Both the position numbers and the translations under genes were made by a program. 64,000 nt of DNA from Gymnorhina tibicen (lineage: Eukaryota; Chordata; Aves; Passeriformes; Artamidae), in NCBI GenBank assembly GCA_013399875.1, contig VXAZ01001747.1, positions 502,646-566,645 of the forward strand, read 5' to 3'. Below the pieces are notes generated by a model. That model did no database searches. It was given only the letters and a program-made list of their open reading frames with translations, and was not told the DNA's origin. Shown piece after piece: positions 41,077-53,095 of this stretch (its first letter is position 1; every line of letters starts with the position of its first letter).

Positions 41077-43678
41077 CTAAGAAAAAGGAACACGTGTTAT
41101 CCAATGTACTTATACCTCCGGAAAGACAGTCTTATAATGATAAAAAGTATCTAACTTAGTATGGTGATTACTTTGAAACAATTATCACAAAAGTCATTAA
41201 GTGAAGCATCACAATGTTCAACTAACTCCAAGTTATCACATCCAAGGTTACTTCACCAACTCTACAACAAGAATTTCTTGTTTAAGGTGCCACAAATCAA
41301 GGGTCACAACTCAACTCTGATTGCTCTTGCTTTCCACAAAATGTGTTTCTTATGGGCTTTATACCATGAAAGGGCAGAAAAAATACCTCAACATATCACA
41401 ATCTATGGTCATATAGGTAAGTTTTCTTCATGAAATTAATGAACATATCTGCTATGACACCAAAATAGTACAATAAATTTACACAATTGTAAATTCAGAC
41501 AATTTGGTATCTGATTGCTTTACGCTTCCGGCAAGTACCAAGGTCACTTTTAGCAGGTACTGAAACAAGAACAGGGACTGTCAGTTGACTGTGATCCATT
41601 ATGGATCATTCTAAGGTGGGAAATTAATGTTGTTTTTAGTAAAGCAACTACTGTTTCCAAGTGCAAAAGGAGGGAAGATAATTCAGCTGTTCACAAAATG
41701 GACACTAAAGCACAGCATCATCTCAAACAGGTCTAAGAACTAACGTTCAAAGGATCAAGACTTGCCTACAGACAAGAGAAGGACCTTCAGTTTAGTTTTA
41801 ACCAATTCAGTTAAATCAGGACAAGAAGGGTTTTGTCTGGATCACGTTATTTCTAACAAGAATTCCAAACTAAACTGAAATACACTCTATTTAAACTGAA
41901 ATAAAAGCCAACTTCACTAAGTAACATCGGCAAGAAACTTATAAATTACTTGATAATACACATCAAGTGGAAAGAAAAAAGAGAATGGACACTGTACTGA
42001 TGACCATGCTAAGGCTGGTAACAGTGCCTCCATTTCCCACATAAAGAAAACAAAGTTTATTTTTAAAGAAATACAAAATTTTCTTTTCATATGACTGCAA
42101 AACATTTATTTCAAATAGCTGGAAATCTTATTGTGTGGAATTCTGCAATTAGAAGTAGAAAACGACAGCTTTTTATATCCTTTACCCCTTTTTAAAGATA
42201 TGATTCAGCCTTATTTCTACAGTTATGAATGTAAGACCCCATAGAATCTGTTATTAAAGAAGTGCATTATTGTTAGAGAAGGAAATCTTAAAAGGATCAC
42301 AGTATTTCCTTTTAGAAAGCTGATGAAAGTCAGTAAAATTCTGCTCAATGCAAATTATCATATAAAATCTGTATTTTTCAAATCAAGATAAAAGAAAGAA
42401 ATTCAGAAATGTACACTTTGCCACGAAGTGAAAATACAAAGTAGTCACAACTTTGAAAAAAAACAACCCAGGTTTTTTAGTCTCAAAGCCCCATGACATA
42501 ATTATAATTTCTTAATGTATGAAAACACTAAGTTACATTCACAAGGATGTAATTTAATTTAAAGGCAACGCATTGCTGCTTCAACTTTAGTTTTCCCAAG
42601 TGGAAAAATTCTGAAACACTCTTCAACCTGCAGAGAGACGTATGTTTCACAAGTCTGTATTACTCAGCAAAAGCTTAAAATAAATCTTTTATCTTTTCCT
42701 CGCATATGACCTTGAAAAGGGACAAAAACAGTCAGGAAGAATGTGATTCCACACTACACGTGTTAGGATTTTTTAAATCCAGTATTTACTTACTGCAATT
42801 TTCCCATGATATTCGCACTACAGGGTTACCATATCATGTACATATGCATGTACATCTACACTGTAGCTTCCTCCTGATCCCCACCTCCACAGTGTGCCTT
42901 ATCTGACACACTGAGCCATGGGCAGAAGAATTTTTTCCATCTTGGGCACTGACACTGAGAAAAGCTCTTAGAACTCAAGGTTGCCACTTGACCCATTTGC
43001 AGCACAGTATTTACTGAACACCGAGCGTTGTTAAAAGGACTAAGACTCAAACGGCTACACGTTATTCGAGACACCATAAACTCCAACACTGTCACTGTCT
43101 ACAGCAAGTGTGAACATTGACAGCACCAGTCCCAAAACAGGATCATGTCTTCAAGTAGGGCACTAAAAACTCTCCTCAAATCCTGGCAACTGCACAGAAA
43201 TCTTTTAGTACAATTTAAGTTTGCTGCTTCACTGTACTTTTAAAACAGATTTCCACAAACAACTTTCTAGTGCATTCAGGAGGATTCTCCTCCTATATGG
43301 AACTGCCACAGGGGGGATGCCTGGGTCGCAAAGGTCAATTTCCAATATGAAACCTCGACTACGGGAAAATTATTGCCAGACAAAGAAAAACCAAGTACAG
43401 TGAAGTCTTAATCGCGTCCTGCCCCTAAAACGAGCTCGAACGGCAGAGGCCAAAGAGGAAAGGGCCCCCTCGCCCCTCACTGCCCAGAGCCTCCAGGGGC
43501 TGCTGGAGGAGGGAAGGGAACCAGCCGCCCCGAAAGCCTGATGGGAAGTGCTACTGAGAACCAAGTTCATCGCTGGGCGCGGGCACACACACACCCCCGC
43601 CCTCAACCCCGCGGGCCCCGGGCGCCTCTCGCCGCCCTCCCGCACACCGGCCCCGCTCCCCGCGCTTCCGCCCGGGCC

Positions 43679-44217
43679 NNNNNNNNNNNNNNNNNNNNNN
43701 NNNNNNNNNNNNNNNNNNNNNNNNNNNNNNNNNNNNNNNNNNNNNNNNNNNNNNNNNNNNNNNNNNNNNNNNNNNNNNNNNNNNNNNNNNNNNNNNNNNN
43801 NNNNNNNNNNNNNNNNNNNNNNNNNNNNNNNNNNNNNNNNNNNNNNNNNNNNNNNNNNNNNNNNNNNNNNNNNNNNNNNNNNNNNNNNNNNNNNNNNNNN
43901 NNNNNNNNNNNNNNNNNNNNNNNNNNNNNNNNNNNNNNNNNNNNNNNNNNNNNNNNNNNNNNNNNNNNNNNNNNNNNNNNNNNNNNNNNNNNNNNNNNNN
44001 NNNNNNNNNNNNNNNNNNNNNNNNNNNNNNNNNNNNNNNNNNNNNNNNNNNNNNNNNNNNNNNNNNNNNNNNNNNNNNNNNNNNNNNNNNNNNNNNNNNN
44101 NNNNNNNNNNNNNNNNNNNNNNNNNNNNNNNNNNNNNNNNNNNNNNNNNNNNNNNNNNNNNNNNNNNNNNNNNNNNNNNNNNNNNNNNNNNNNNNNNNNN
44201 NNNNNNNNNNNNNNNNN
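43679..44217. other. Assembly gap (539 N), probably hiding SUZ12 exon 1
   Basis: A run of N flanked on both sides by CpG-island sequence. SUZ12 exon 1, which in mammals encodes a Gly/Ser/Ala-rich segment ending in [20 protein letters not shown], is not found on either flank. The true gap length may differ from the N count. Confidence 0.85.
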
Positions 44218-44352
44218 GGGGATGGCGCCGCGCCGTCCCATTGGCCGGCGTCGGCCCCGCCCCCGCGTGACGCGCGGATGGTTCTGGAAGCGTTTGGTTG
44301 GTCCGCGCGCTCGGCGCGCGCCCCCTCCACCCCCCGCCTTTGAACTGAATTC

Positions 44353-44360
44353 GCGGGAAA
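44353..44360 (-). promoter_or_regulatory. SUZ12: E2F consensus TTTCCCGC
   Basis: Within ttcgcgggaaagcgcc, an exact TTTSSCGC match on the minus strand about 140 bp upstream of the gap edge. Consistent with E2F control of PRC2 genes. Confidence 0.5.
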
Positions 44361-44639
44361 GCGCCGCTCGCGCTCCGGCGCGGGGCATGATGGGACGGGG
44401 GGGGCCCCGCCGGCCTGAGGGGCCGCTTGCCGGACCCCGCCCTCGCACCCCGCCGCCAGCGCTCCGCCGGAGCCCTCGGACTGCCCCGACCCCCGCCTCT
44501 CCGTGCCGCCCCGGCTTTGCGTGTACCCCCGGGCTCTCCGTGCTACCTCCCGCTGCCCCCGCGGCCGCACAGGTGGCTGATGCTCCTCTCGCCTGAGGGG
44601 CCGCTCCGCTGCCCGCAGAGCTCAAGAGCTAAATTTGTC

Positions 44640-46484
44640 AAAATAGAAGCTCGGATACAAATCGGTATCGGTTTTGTGGTAGAAGTGGTTATCCTGGGTC
44701 GGCCATGAGGTCCTGCTGCTATCCCGTAGCTTTAACCTTAGCTAACCGTGAGGTTTCCTCAGAGGATGGCACAAGAAATTGCCCATAGGTGCAGGGAGAC
44801 TTTAATCCTGAGGTAAAGTGTTTCTGGGTTCATTAGAACCTTTCTCTGTCCCCAGGGAAGCGCAGGTTGTGCCGCTGTGGCTGCGGCCGGAGCCCTGACA
44901 GCTGCGGCGGCGCCGAGCTCGGGGCCGGGGCCGGCCTTCAGGGCAGCACTTCGTGCGTGAGAAAACACCGAGCCCAACCGCGCAGTGGGGAAATTCAACA
45001 GCGGCTCTATTTAATCACGTCTTTATCAGCAGTGCGGCAGCTCATACACGAAAGGCTTCGGCAGTCGTTCCATTCTGTTTGCTTTCCTTTGCAAAACTTC
45101 TCCGAGGTAATTGTACAGGGTAGAGTAAGAATGGTCCATGTGTGAAATACAGCCTTGAATTCTGATACCAGATACAGCTGTGGTGCTGGGACTCCACCAT
45201 CTCCATTTATCTTCTAATTTCTACTGCTAAGAAATATGAACTTAGTGATAAATGCTAAGAAGAAAACCATATATCAAAGTCAGTCATGTTGTAAATGTGC
45301 CTTACATTATCAATAGAGGGGGGTTCTAACATGATGTCTCAATTGTCCATTATTATGTTTAAAGGAAATATATGTATATACACCCCAAACATTAAGATAA
45401 ACAAGTCTTTGTTGACTACTATCCCTCTCTTTTTGCTTTTTCTGCTGCGCCATTTATCTTTTCTGTTTGCTCTGGAAAGATCTTTTCTTCCCTTATCCTT
45501 TTATCCCCCCTCCTTCCCTCATCAGACATTGACGTTTTACCTGCAAGCTTTTCAGTATTTTGCTTGAGCCTTAATTTTCTTACATTTTTTTGAATTCATT
45601 GTTGTCACCACTTTACCTACATTGTGGTTTTTTCCTCTAAACAGTACTGTTATACATTTTATCTTGTTTATCATAATTGTCTCTGCTTAGTATTCCAGCT
45701 TCTTTATCTTCTGTTTCCTACTCAATTTCTCTACAGCCACTTGTTGTTGCTGAATACTTCATTTCATGCCAGTTTTTCACTCCTGGCAGCAGCAGTGTTT
45801 GATGCACTGCACATTTTTGAGGACCTTGTGTATAATTTCTTTGCTCATAAGACCTGGGACTTCCTGGTGATGCTTCTGATGTTTGGTGTTTGCCAGGCTG
45901 GGCTTACAGGCTAGAGAGCAGCACTATCCCAAATTATGGGTATCTTTAGGTGATCAGAGGTTGAGCTTGAGGTCGGTGACACCCTGTTACAAGTGACAAA
46001 ATGTATCAATATTGAAGTATGTGTGAGAAAGGCTCCTCCGTGTTGTATAACTGCAATTCAGTCCTTGGAAGTTGTTTACTGACTAATTGATTCCTGTTTC
46101 CTCCCAACTGCTTCCAAGCCTCTGTTGCTTCTGGTAGCTCATCCTTCTAAATTTCAGAACTGGGAGGAGACAGAGGGCAACCTTCCAAGCAGGAGTAACA
46201 AAGATAATTCAGCAATTAATCTCTGGCATTGAGTTGGATCTGCTTTTGAGCAGAGGAACCAGGGCTGTGACTCCTGCCTTGAGTGAGACAGGACAGTGCA
46301 ACACCACGTGTGTCTGAGTCCTCTGGACTGGCTGCCAAACAGGAGAGCTTTGGTAGCTTGAGCCTGTTTTTCTTTGTTGGTAAAGAGAATCTTCATTTTT
46401 AAACTTGTTTAGATCTGCTGTCCTGGGCTGTTCATACGTCCTTAAGGAGCACAGAGTATTCATGAGGTACAGTCCTCAAAAACT
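44640..46484. other. Intergenic, nothing recognised
   Basis: A second small GC-rich patch at about 44855-44960 follows the SUZ12 island; the rest is AT-rich. Open frames such as 45624-45914 plus are leucine/phenylalanine-rich translations of T-rich DNA with no recognised domain. Confidence 0.5.
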
Positions 46485-46645
46485 CCGAAATGTTATTCCC
46501 CATCCCTGGAAGTGTTCAAGGCCAGGCTGGATGGGGCTCAGAGCAACCTGGTCTAGTGGATGGCGTCCCTGCCCTTGGCACAGGTTGGAAGGAGATGATC
46601 TTTAAGGTCCCTTCCAACCCAAACCTTTCTGTGATTCTATGATTC
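46485..46645 (+). repeat. CR1 LINE 3'-end fragment
   Basis: Contains ccccatccctggaagtgttc, aaggccaggctggatggggc, caacctggtctagtggatgg and cttccaacccaaacctttct, and ends with the CR1 terminal motif gtgattctatgattc. Confidence 0.93.
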
Positions 46646-49600
46646 ATTCTCTGTTTGGAGCTTCACAGAATCCATGGCTAGAAAGAGCACAAGGCACAAA
46701 ATAGCAAGTAAATTTTATTAATTTTGCACAATTAGAAGCAAAAAAAATAAATAATTTCTTTTTAGAAAGATGGAAGTCATAACAGTTTCTTCAGAAGACA
46801 TGAGCTATGGTGTGAGACTGTTGTGTCCCTGACCTGCCTGGTAATATAGACCTCTACAGATTTTACAGATGCATTTATTAAAACCCAAAAAATTAAAACA
46901 TTTTTCTTGTGTACATCTACGTTAGGTAACAGAAAGTTGGCCATATTTAGCAAGTGACACTGAAAATGTGTTTTCTAATAAAGTAGTCTGAAAAAGATGC
47001 AGCGAAATAAGAGTGTACCTTACTGAAATTGACATAAATACATTAAATTAAATTAAAACAGTAGAAGATTATGATACTGTATCTTTTTGCCATAAAGATA
47101 AAAAGTATCCTAACAGAGTGGAAAAAAAAAAAGGCAGTTTAGTAAGTTTAAGATGATAAATGGAAGAAACAATCAAGTGCAAACCAGGAGTGCTGTTGGA
47201 ACAAAACCCTGAAACGAAAGCAGAAGTAGGTGGCAGAGGGGTTTTCATGCTATGTCATATTTTCGGTCTTGAGATGGTCAATCCATTCTTGTTTTCACAT
47301 CCTGTTAGTGGGATTTACATTTGATATCCAAAAGATCAGATTTGTTTCCTGCAGATTGAAAGAACATGCTACTTGTAAATCTCTTTTTCCTACGGCTTTT
47401 TGCAGTCTGTGCATGCCCAGCATTCCTGTCATCTTTAATGGATGAACTGCAGCAATTTTTGCCCCTTCAGATACATATGTAAAAGAACATGCATATTTTA
47501 TAGCACTTTATGGATTTTTGCTTTGTTTCATAGTTACATGATTTTGTTGGTTGCCTGTAGTACCCCTATGGCCACACTACTTACACATCCAGCTTCCAGT
47601 CCTCCAAATTACTGTGTCTCAGCACATGAATATTCACAAAAAATCTTTTTTTTAAAGCAGAAATGAATACTTGTGTACTTGGAACTCAGTCTAAATGAAG
47701 GTTCTGTCAGTATATTTATACTGTTTTCCTCATCTCTTTAAACATGGATCTGTCTATATAGATTGTTAGTAGCTAAGTAATTACTACTACAGATCAGTTT
47801 ATCTTCTGGGAAATTAATATTATGTGTAACTTTGGAACAACTGAGTGCTTACGAGCTGAATATAAACTGTGTCAGTCTGTGTTAAGGATTGGTACCAGAT
47901 TCGGGCCATCCTGAAAGCCAGGGTTGCTATTTATTAGGGAGCATTGTTATGCCCCACTGGTAAGGCACTGGAGTTGGGTGTTCAGGGTGTCACTGAGAAT
48001 AACAAATCCTCAGCGACTGTTCTGGGTACCTGTATTTCTTTATTTTGGCCTTGAGCTAACAAGCAGAGTCAGTGGGATTCAAGGGCATCCACTATGGAAA
48101 AGACTTTACACATCCACTTCTGTAGTTAAATCCAAACTTTGCTTCTTGTTGCTTTCATGCATCCAACTTCTCCTTCTCACACCCTGTCCCCAAACCCAGG
48201 TTTTCCGTGAGAGAAGTGAGGACACACAAATGCTCTAGAACCGAGACAAACAAAAACACCTTGTGTGTAGATGAGAAGGTCCCATCTGTGTCACTGTACT
48301 CCAAAACCAGATCCATTTCAGTGGCACCCCTTTCTTTCATTTACACGAATAAACTTCACTAGGTGCTGAGTTAACTTCACCTGCAATAGTTCTTAATTCA
48401 TATTTCAGTTCATATTCTTTATTTTCAGTTTGATTTGATGTAGATAAATAGTAACTGGCCATGGAACTTGTTAGATAAGCTACTGTTCCCTACCTACTTG
48501 GAGAACAAAAGTCAACTCCCATTAAGTGTTTTCCCAGACTCTTGTAAACAGAGGCTACATAATATTGCACCTGGAGAAAGGGAGCAATTCTAGCTTTCTG
48601 GGTAACAGCACGGGAGCAGTTCCAGCTTTCTGAGTAACAGCACAGGAACAGGTGGAGTACTGGGTGTGTTTGGGATGGCAGGCTCATGCTGCTGTTGGGG
48701 TGGAAGCTCTCAGTTTCAGTTTGTTTTTCTGCATATTAGTGTACAGTGCTGCCCTGCTTTAGTAAGCAGGGAACTCAGCAAAGAGAAAATAAACTTTCCT
48801 GTAAGGGAAACACTGTGGAGCATGGCAAAGGGAAGAGCCGGGATCCTACACAGCAACCCAAGTGTTCCGATGTGTAGCCATTAATGCCGTGTGTGTGTGT
48901 GAGATTGACAGAGCAGCCACTTGTGATTCTCATCCACGTGTTTGGCTGGGGACTGCTTTTGTACAGAGCTGCTCAAATGTATTCCAGGAGCGCAGCACTC
49001 AAGGAACTTGGCCCTCAGGGAATCTTAATGCACCCACAATGCACAGCCTTCAGCCAGCAGGTTGCTTGTGCGTCTTGAGTTATTGCAAGGAGTGAAAAGT
49101 GAACGCACAGGATGTTTTGCACCAGGGAGTCACCTGCCTTCTGCTTTCACATGGTGAACAGTCAGTGATAATTAGTAGTCAGTATTGCTTAGGACTTGTT
49201 TCTTGGAGTTCTCTCAGTGATGTTTTACTGTATTCTTCATGACTCTTCTACAGTGAAATTTTTTTCCTGATTTTCAGTTAATGATTTATTTTTGCTTGGT
49301 GGCTTTTTAGCAGAAATGTTTGTCATTAGATTGAGATAGTGGACTAAAACTACTTGCTTCAAAAGCATTGTGAAAAGCTTGGGCCCAGTAGATTGATTTG
49401 CTCTAGAAAGGTAGGACATTTCTTAAGATGATTAAACTATAAGGGCAGAAATATACTAACTACACAGAAAAAATCCATGCTAAATCTTGAAATTTAAATA
49501 CTTAATACATGGAAATGGACCAGGAATCATTCTAGTTCATGCTGTAATTTCAGAGATGCAGTATGTGTAGTACGCAAAACTATCAAAAAATGATTCTAAG

Positions 49601-52075
49601 TGAACTTTCAGGATTTCTCAGGTGTTCTCTTAATTGAGTCCCGGAAACTGTGAAAGATACGGCAACTGAAACACTTCAGATGCAAACTTAATGATTAAAC
49701 TCAGAAATGCAGAGATCAAAGAGAAACTGCTAGGAAGATCTGAGAATTAAGTCAGTTACAGATGTAAATAGAAGTTTCTGAACAAAAGGTCTGTTGACAG
49801 TGCAAGAATGAAATCTTCAATCACTCAAAAAGAAAAATATTGGAGGATCAAAGAACATGTTAGTAGACAGTAAAATAAAACCTGAACTGAATTAGTTAGC
49901 TGATTAATTTCAGCTTTAAGTAAGGGATAAGTTTTAACAGGGACCAATTCTTTCTTTTGTGACTAAACCAAGTACAGATTAATAAAGTGAGAATTGGGAA
50001 TTTTATCATCATCAGTTACTTAAAGGATAAGATCAGGGCAGAAACTGTTTTCCCAGTGTTTCCCAGTTAGCACAGATATACAAAATTCACACATGGGAAA
50101 ACTTATCTGAGTGTTTCATAGCAGAGTTATCTGGGATTTCATGTTATCTGGGGTTTCATATGCCAGAGGTTGCTTCAGAAAGCTTTTACAAGAGTTTATC
50201 TTGTTTTTGGAATGCTGCTTGGGAGGATATGATTCTGCACACTGTAATCTGAATTATCCATACTCCAGAGGTAGTTTTACTGGTTGTTGTCATGACTGTG
50301 GTCAACATGGACTTTTACCATGCTAAAAACATCTCTATAGAAGGATGTGAGAAACAGTAGGAGGCAAATTGTGACCAATCCTAATCCCAGTTTTTGGAAG
50401 GAGAAATAAATCTATATGTGGTATACCTTATGGTTTTTGTTGTACCAGTATAATTGATGCTGGCACCAACATGCTTGCATTTAAAAAGGCTTTCCTCTGA
50501 GGAAGTTCTATCTTTACCTAAATTGCTACTTACGGCATAGGTCACTGAAGACCATGCCACAATTTCACCTACCCTTCAAAATTCGACAGGTTAGTGAGGT
50601 AAATTAAGCTTAGCATGACTCTGCTCTCCAGACCTCTGGCAGCAGACAATAAATAAATTAAATTAAGGATATTTAAGCAATATATTTTGTGGTGTTGACA
50701 TTTTGGGAGTGTGTGGGGGAGATGACTGATACAGTTTTAAATTGTTGAAATGTGACTGGCATTCCACTGGGTTATGAATTGGCAACTAGGACATGATGAC
50801 TGACTAGTTGTAACTGCCCTGCTGCATTTAGACAGACTGTCAGCTACTCACCAACCAGCCAAATGACAAAATCAAATTAAAAGGCACACTCATAGCCACT
50901 ACTGTGCAAGCCCCTGGAGACCCTGAATAAGCAGATGGATTTTATACTGAGTGCAGATGTGAATTGGCAAGGAAACAATTCCAGAGGCATCATTCCTCTT
51001 CACTGGAAATTCCCTGTGTATAGATGTTCAGATCTTGGGGCAAAACAGAATGCCTCAAAATGAGTAGGAGGAAAAATCTGATTCATAAAAATTCAAGTTC
51101 AGAGCCAACGCAGAGAAGAAAGTAAAGGTTTTGCCTTTTTAAAGAGATGATATGTAAAGTATCAGGTAATAGTTCTGTTAAGGCATTAAATGAAAATGTT
51201 TGTATTTGTTGATTTTGCGTTTTTTAACCACTTATAGCTGAAAAAGAGAAGAGTGAGTGAATGAAATTCCGGGAGGGATTCAGATCTAAAGTCACAGGGT
51301 AAGTGCCAGCAAGCTGCAAGAGTAAAGCAATGCATTGACAAAGACAAGCATTTTTCTATCAGAATGGAAAAAATAACATCTGTCTAGGACATGTACCAGG
51401 ATTAATGCTGGTATGGAACAGTCCAGCTGACCAACTGCAAAGTCTTAAATCTAAATTTTTGGATGCTCAGAGTAGAATTGCAGTGATGAAACCACTATTT
51501 ATTCAGATTGACTGCTGGTTTTGGCAGAGGTGAAACCAAATCATCATGTAAATTATTTTAATTACAAAACTAAGGAAGTTAATGTAGTCCAAAGTTTAGG
51601 TCAGTCTGTTTTTGAGAGTAAATTCCAAACAGTTTTATTAACAGATGTGCTCATATATTTTTAAACCAAAGTCCCATATGCTCAGTAAATGCTTTGAGGA
51701 CTTCGTTAAAAATATATCCCAAGGGGATGAACCACTGGCTCAGCTGAAATCAGTGGAAGATTCCCAGTTCTTTTCATGAGGTCATAACATGATTCTCATT
51801 GTTTAAAAAGCATTTTCATAAAGTACATGTTAATTGTAAAACACTGTACATCTGGGGGCATCTTCTAAAAAACTATATACTTGTTTCTGCACTCAGGTAG
51901 TAAAATAGCAGAAATAAAAAAGATAGCTATAAATCAATTTGTAATTTAAATATTTGTCTTATGCACATTAACCATTAAATGTTTTAATACAGACAAAACT
52001 TAATGGAAAACCACTGTGATTATTCCTAATTCACAATGTATCCATTGCTTGCAGAAATAATCTATAAATATTAAG
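46646..52075. other. Intergenic SUZ12-UTP6, nothing recognised
   Basis: AT-rich sequence without conserved coding signal or repeat family that I could identify. Contains a short (TG)n run near 48889-48902. Short open frames look random. Confidence 0.5.
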
Positions 52076-52315
52076 CTATGACAGCTTGCCAGATCTTCTC
52101 CGCAAGGACCTACTGATGGAGGAAAGAGACTTCATAAAAGCAGCAAACTGCAGAACCCTACAGTTGGCAGCTGCAGCAGTTGTTTCTTCAGTTTTCCCAA
52201 TAAGATTTGTTGAAACTCTCTGTATCACAACGTCTTTATTGGTAATGGATCCCTCCTTAATTTGCACTGATGCATTTGGAATGTCAGCTTCCAAAACAAG
52301 GCACATGGGAGGCAT
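52076..52315 (-). CDS. Unidentified 79-residue open frame
   Basis: Not recognised. The ATG at 52315 is preceded directly by an in-frame TAA. The product begins MPPMCLVLEADIPNASVQIK and ends in a basic, serine-rich stretch, SLSSISRSLRRRSGKLS. Composition looks more protein-like than the Leu/Phe-rich noise frames nearby, and there is no signal peptide or membrane segment. The opposite strand is also open over the same span (52086-52319), which weakens the case. It could be a lineage-specific small gene, a terminal exon of an unseen minus-strand gene, or chance. Confidence 0.2.
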   Translation of the reverse strand: MPPMCLVLEADIPNASVQIKEGSITNKDVVIQRVSTNLIGKTEETTAAAANCRVLQFAAFMKSLSSISRSLRRRSGKLS

Positions 52316-52711
52316 TTAAAGTAGATTTTATGAAAGGGAAATGAACAAAGAGCATGTCAGGTTCCATTTTGATTTGCATGACAAATCCAGCATGCAGTGT
52401 TCTGGTGGGTCAGGCTGGGCTTGCCTGCCACTCACGGCGTTTGTCACTTTGGTATGAGCACTTTTGACAGTCCGTTATGTTAATTGTTCTAAGGATTGTT
52501 TTGCTGGGGGAAGAAAAGGAAAGGCATTTTTATTTTTGTACTTGTTCCATCTACAGGAAAGGAGGGATATCTGAGGGAACAGAAAATGTTTTCAATTGGG
52601 TTTTGAGCTATTTTTTTTTTAAATAATCCTGTGAGGTCATCAATGAAGCTGAGTATTTTAAATCTTATTGTTACTCACTCTGTGTGTTTTTGAGTGGGAA
52701 GTACTAGGCCC

Positions 52712-53093
52712 CTAAAGTGGAAACTTGGGGAGTCTATTGTTTTGGTGCACACCATTCTTTGATCCTTTGAGTCCCACAGTGATGGGTCCTGCAGAGTGGT
52801 TTGTGCTGTGCCTATGTGCTTCTATTGGATGATATTGTGGTGCTTTGACAAGTGCTAGCAAGAAATTTAATGCCCTCTGAGGCCTTGTTGGACACCCATT
52901 GTTATCAGTGTGTGGGGAACTCTCAGACCTGTTGGTAGATCTCTGCACGGGACTGAATTCTCCTGGAGACATATTCAAGGTGGAGGTTGCTGTGGCCCCT
53001 GAGGGCACACACACTTCTCTACCATCTACATTAGAACAGTCATGGATGGTTTGGTGAGCTTCAAAGTTCCTGACTGACTGCAGGTGGTAGAAC
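52712..53093 (-). CDS. Unidentified ~127-codon open frame
   Basis: Not recognised. Open on the minus strand to a stop at 52712, with no ATG at its upstream end. It could instead begin after a splice acceptor-like CCTACAG near 53098. The product is Ser/Thr/Asn/Pro-rich and hydrophilic (for example SPGEFSPVQRSTNRSESSPH) with one short hydrophobic patch (ALNFLLALV). It could be an exon, a decayed retroelement frame or chance; no upstream partner exon was found. Confidence 0.2.
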
Positions 53094-53095
53094 AC

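Larger units (their letters stand above)
43430..44640. promoter_or_regulatory. SUZ12: SUZ12 CpG-island promoter, interrupted by gap
   Basis: GC- and CpG-rich on both sides of the N run. Right of the gap, upstream of SUZ12 on the minus strand, are ATTGG at 44240-44244 (an inverted CCAAT box) and GCGGGAAA at 44353-44360 (minus TTTCCCGC, an exact E2F consensus). SUZ12 and other PRC2 genes are known E2F targets. The island could also drive a divergent plus-strand transcript, but no coding exon is evident. Confidence 0.75.

Noticed and set aside
43541..44625. Long open frames of 240-351 codons around the N gap
   Set aside because: They are open only because N bases were translated as X. The flanking GC-rich residues show no SUZ12 or other recognisable sequence.
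45624..45914. 96-codon plus open frame with membrane-like composition
   Set aside because: T-rich DNA gives Leu/Phe/Tyr-rich translations by chance. No splice partners, conserved motif or promoter context.
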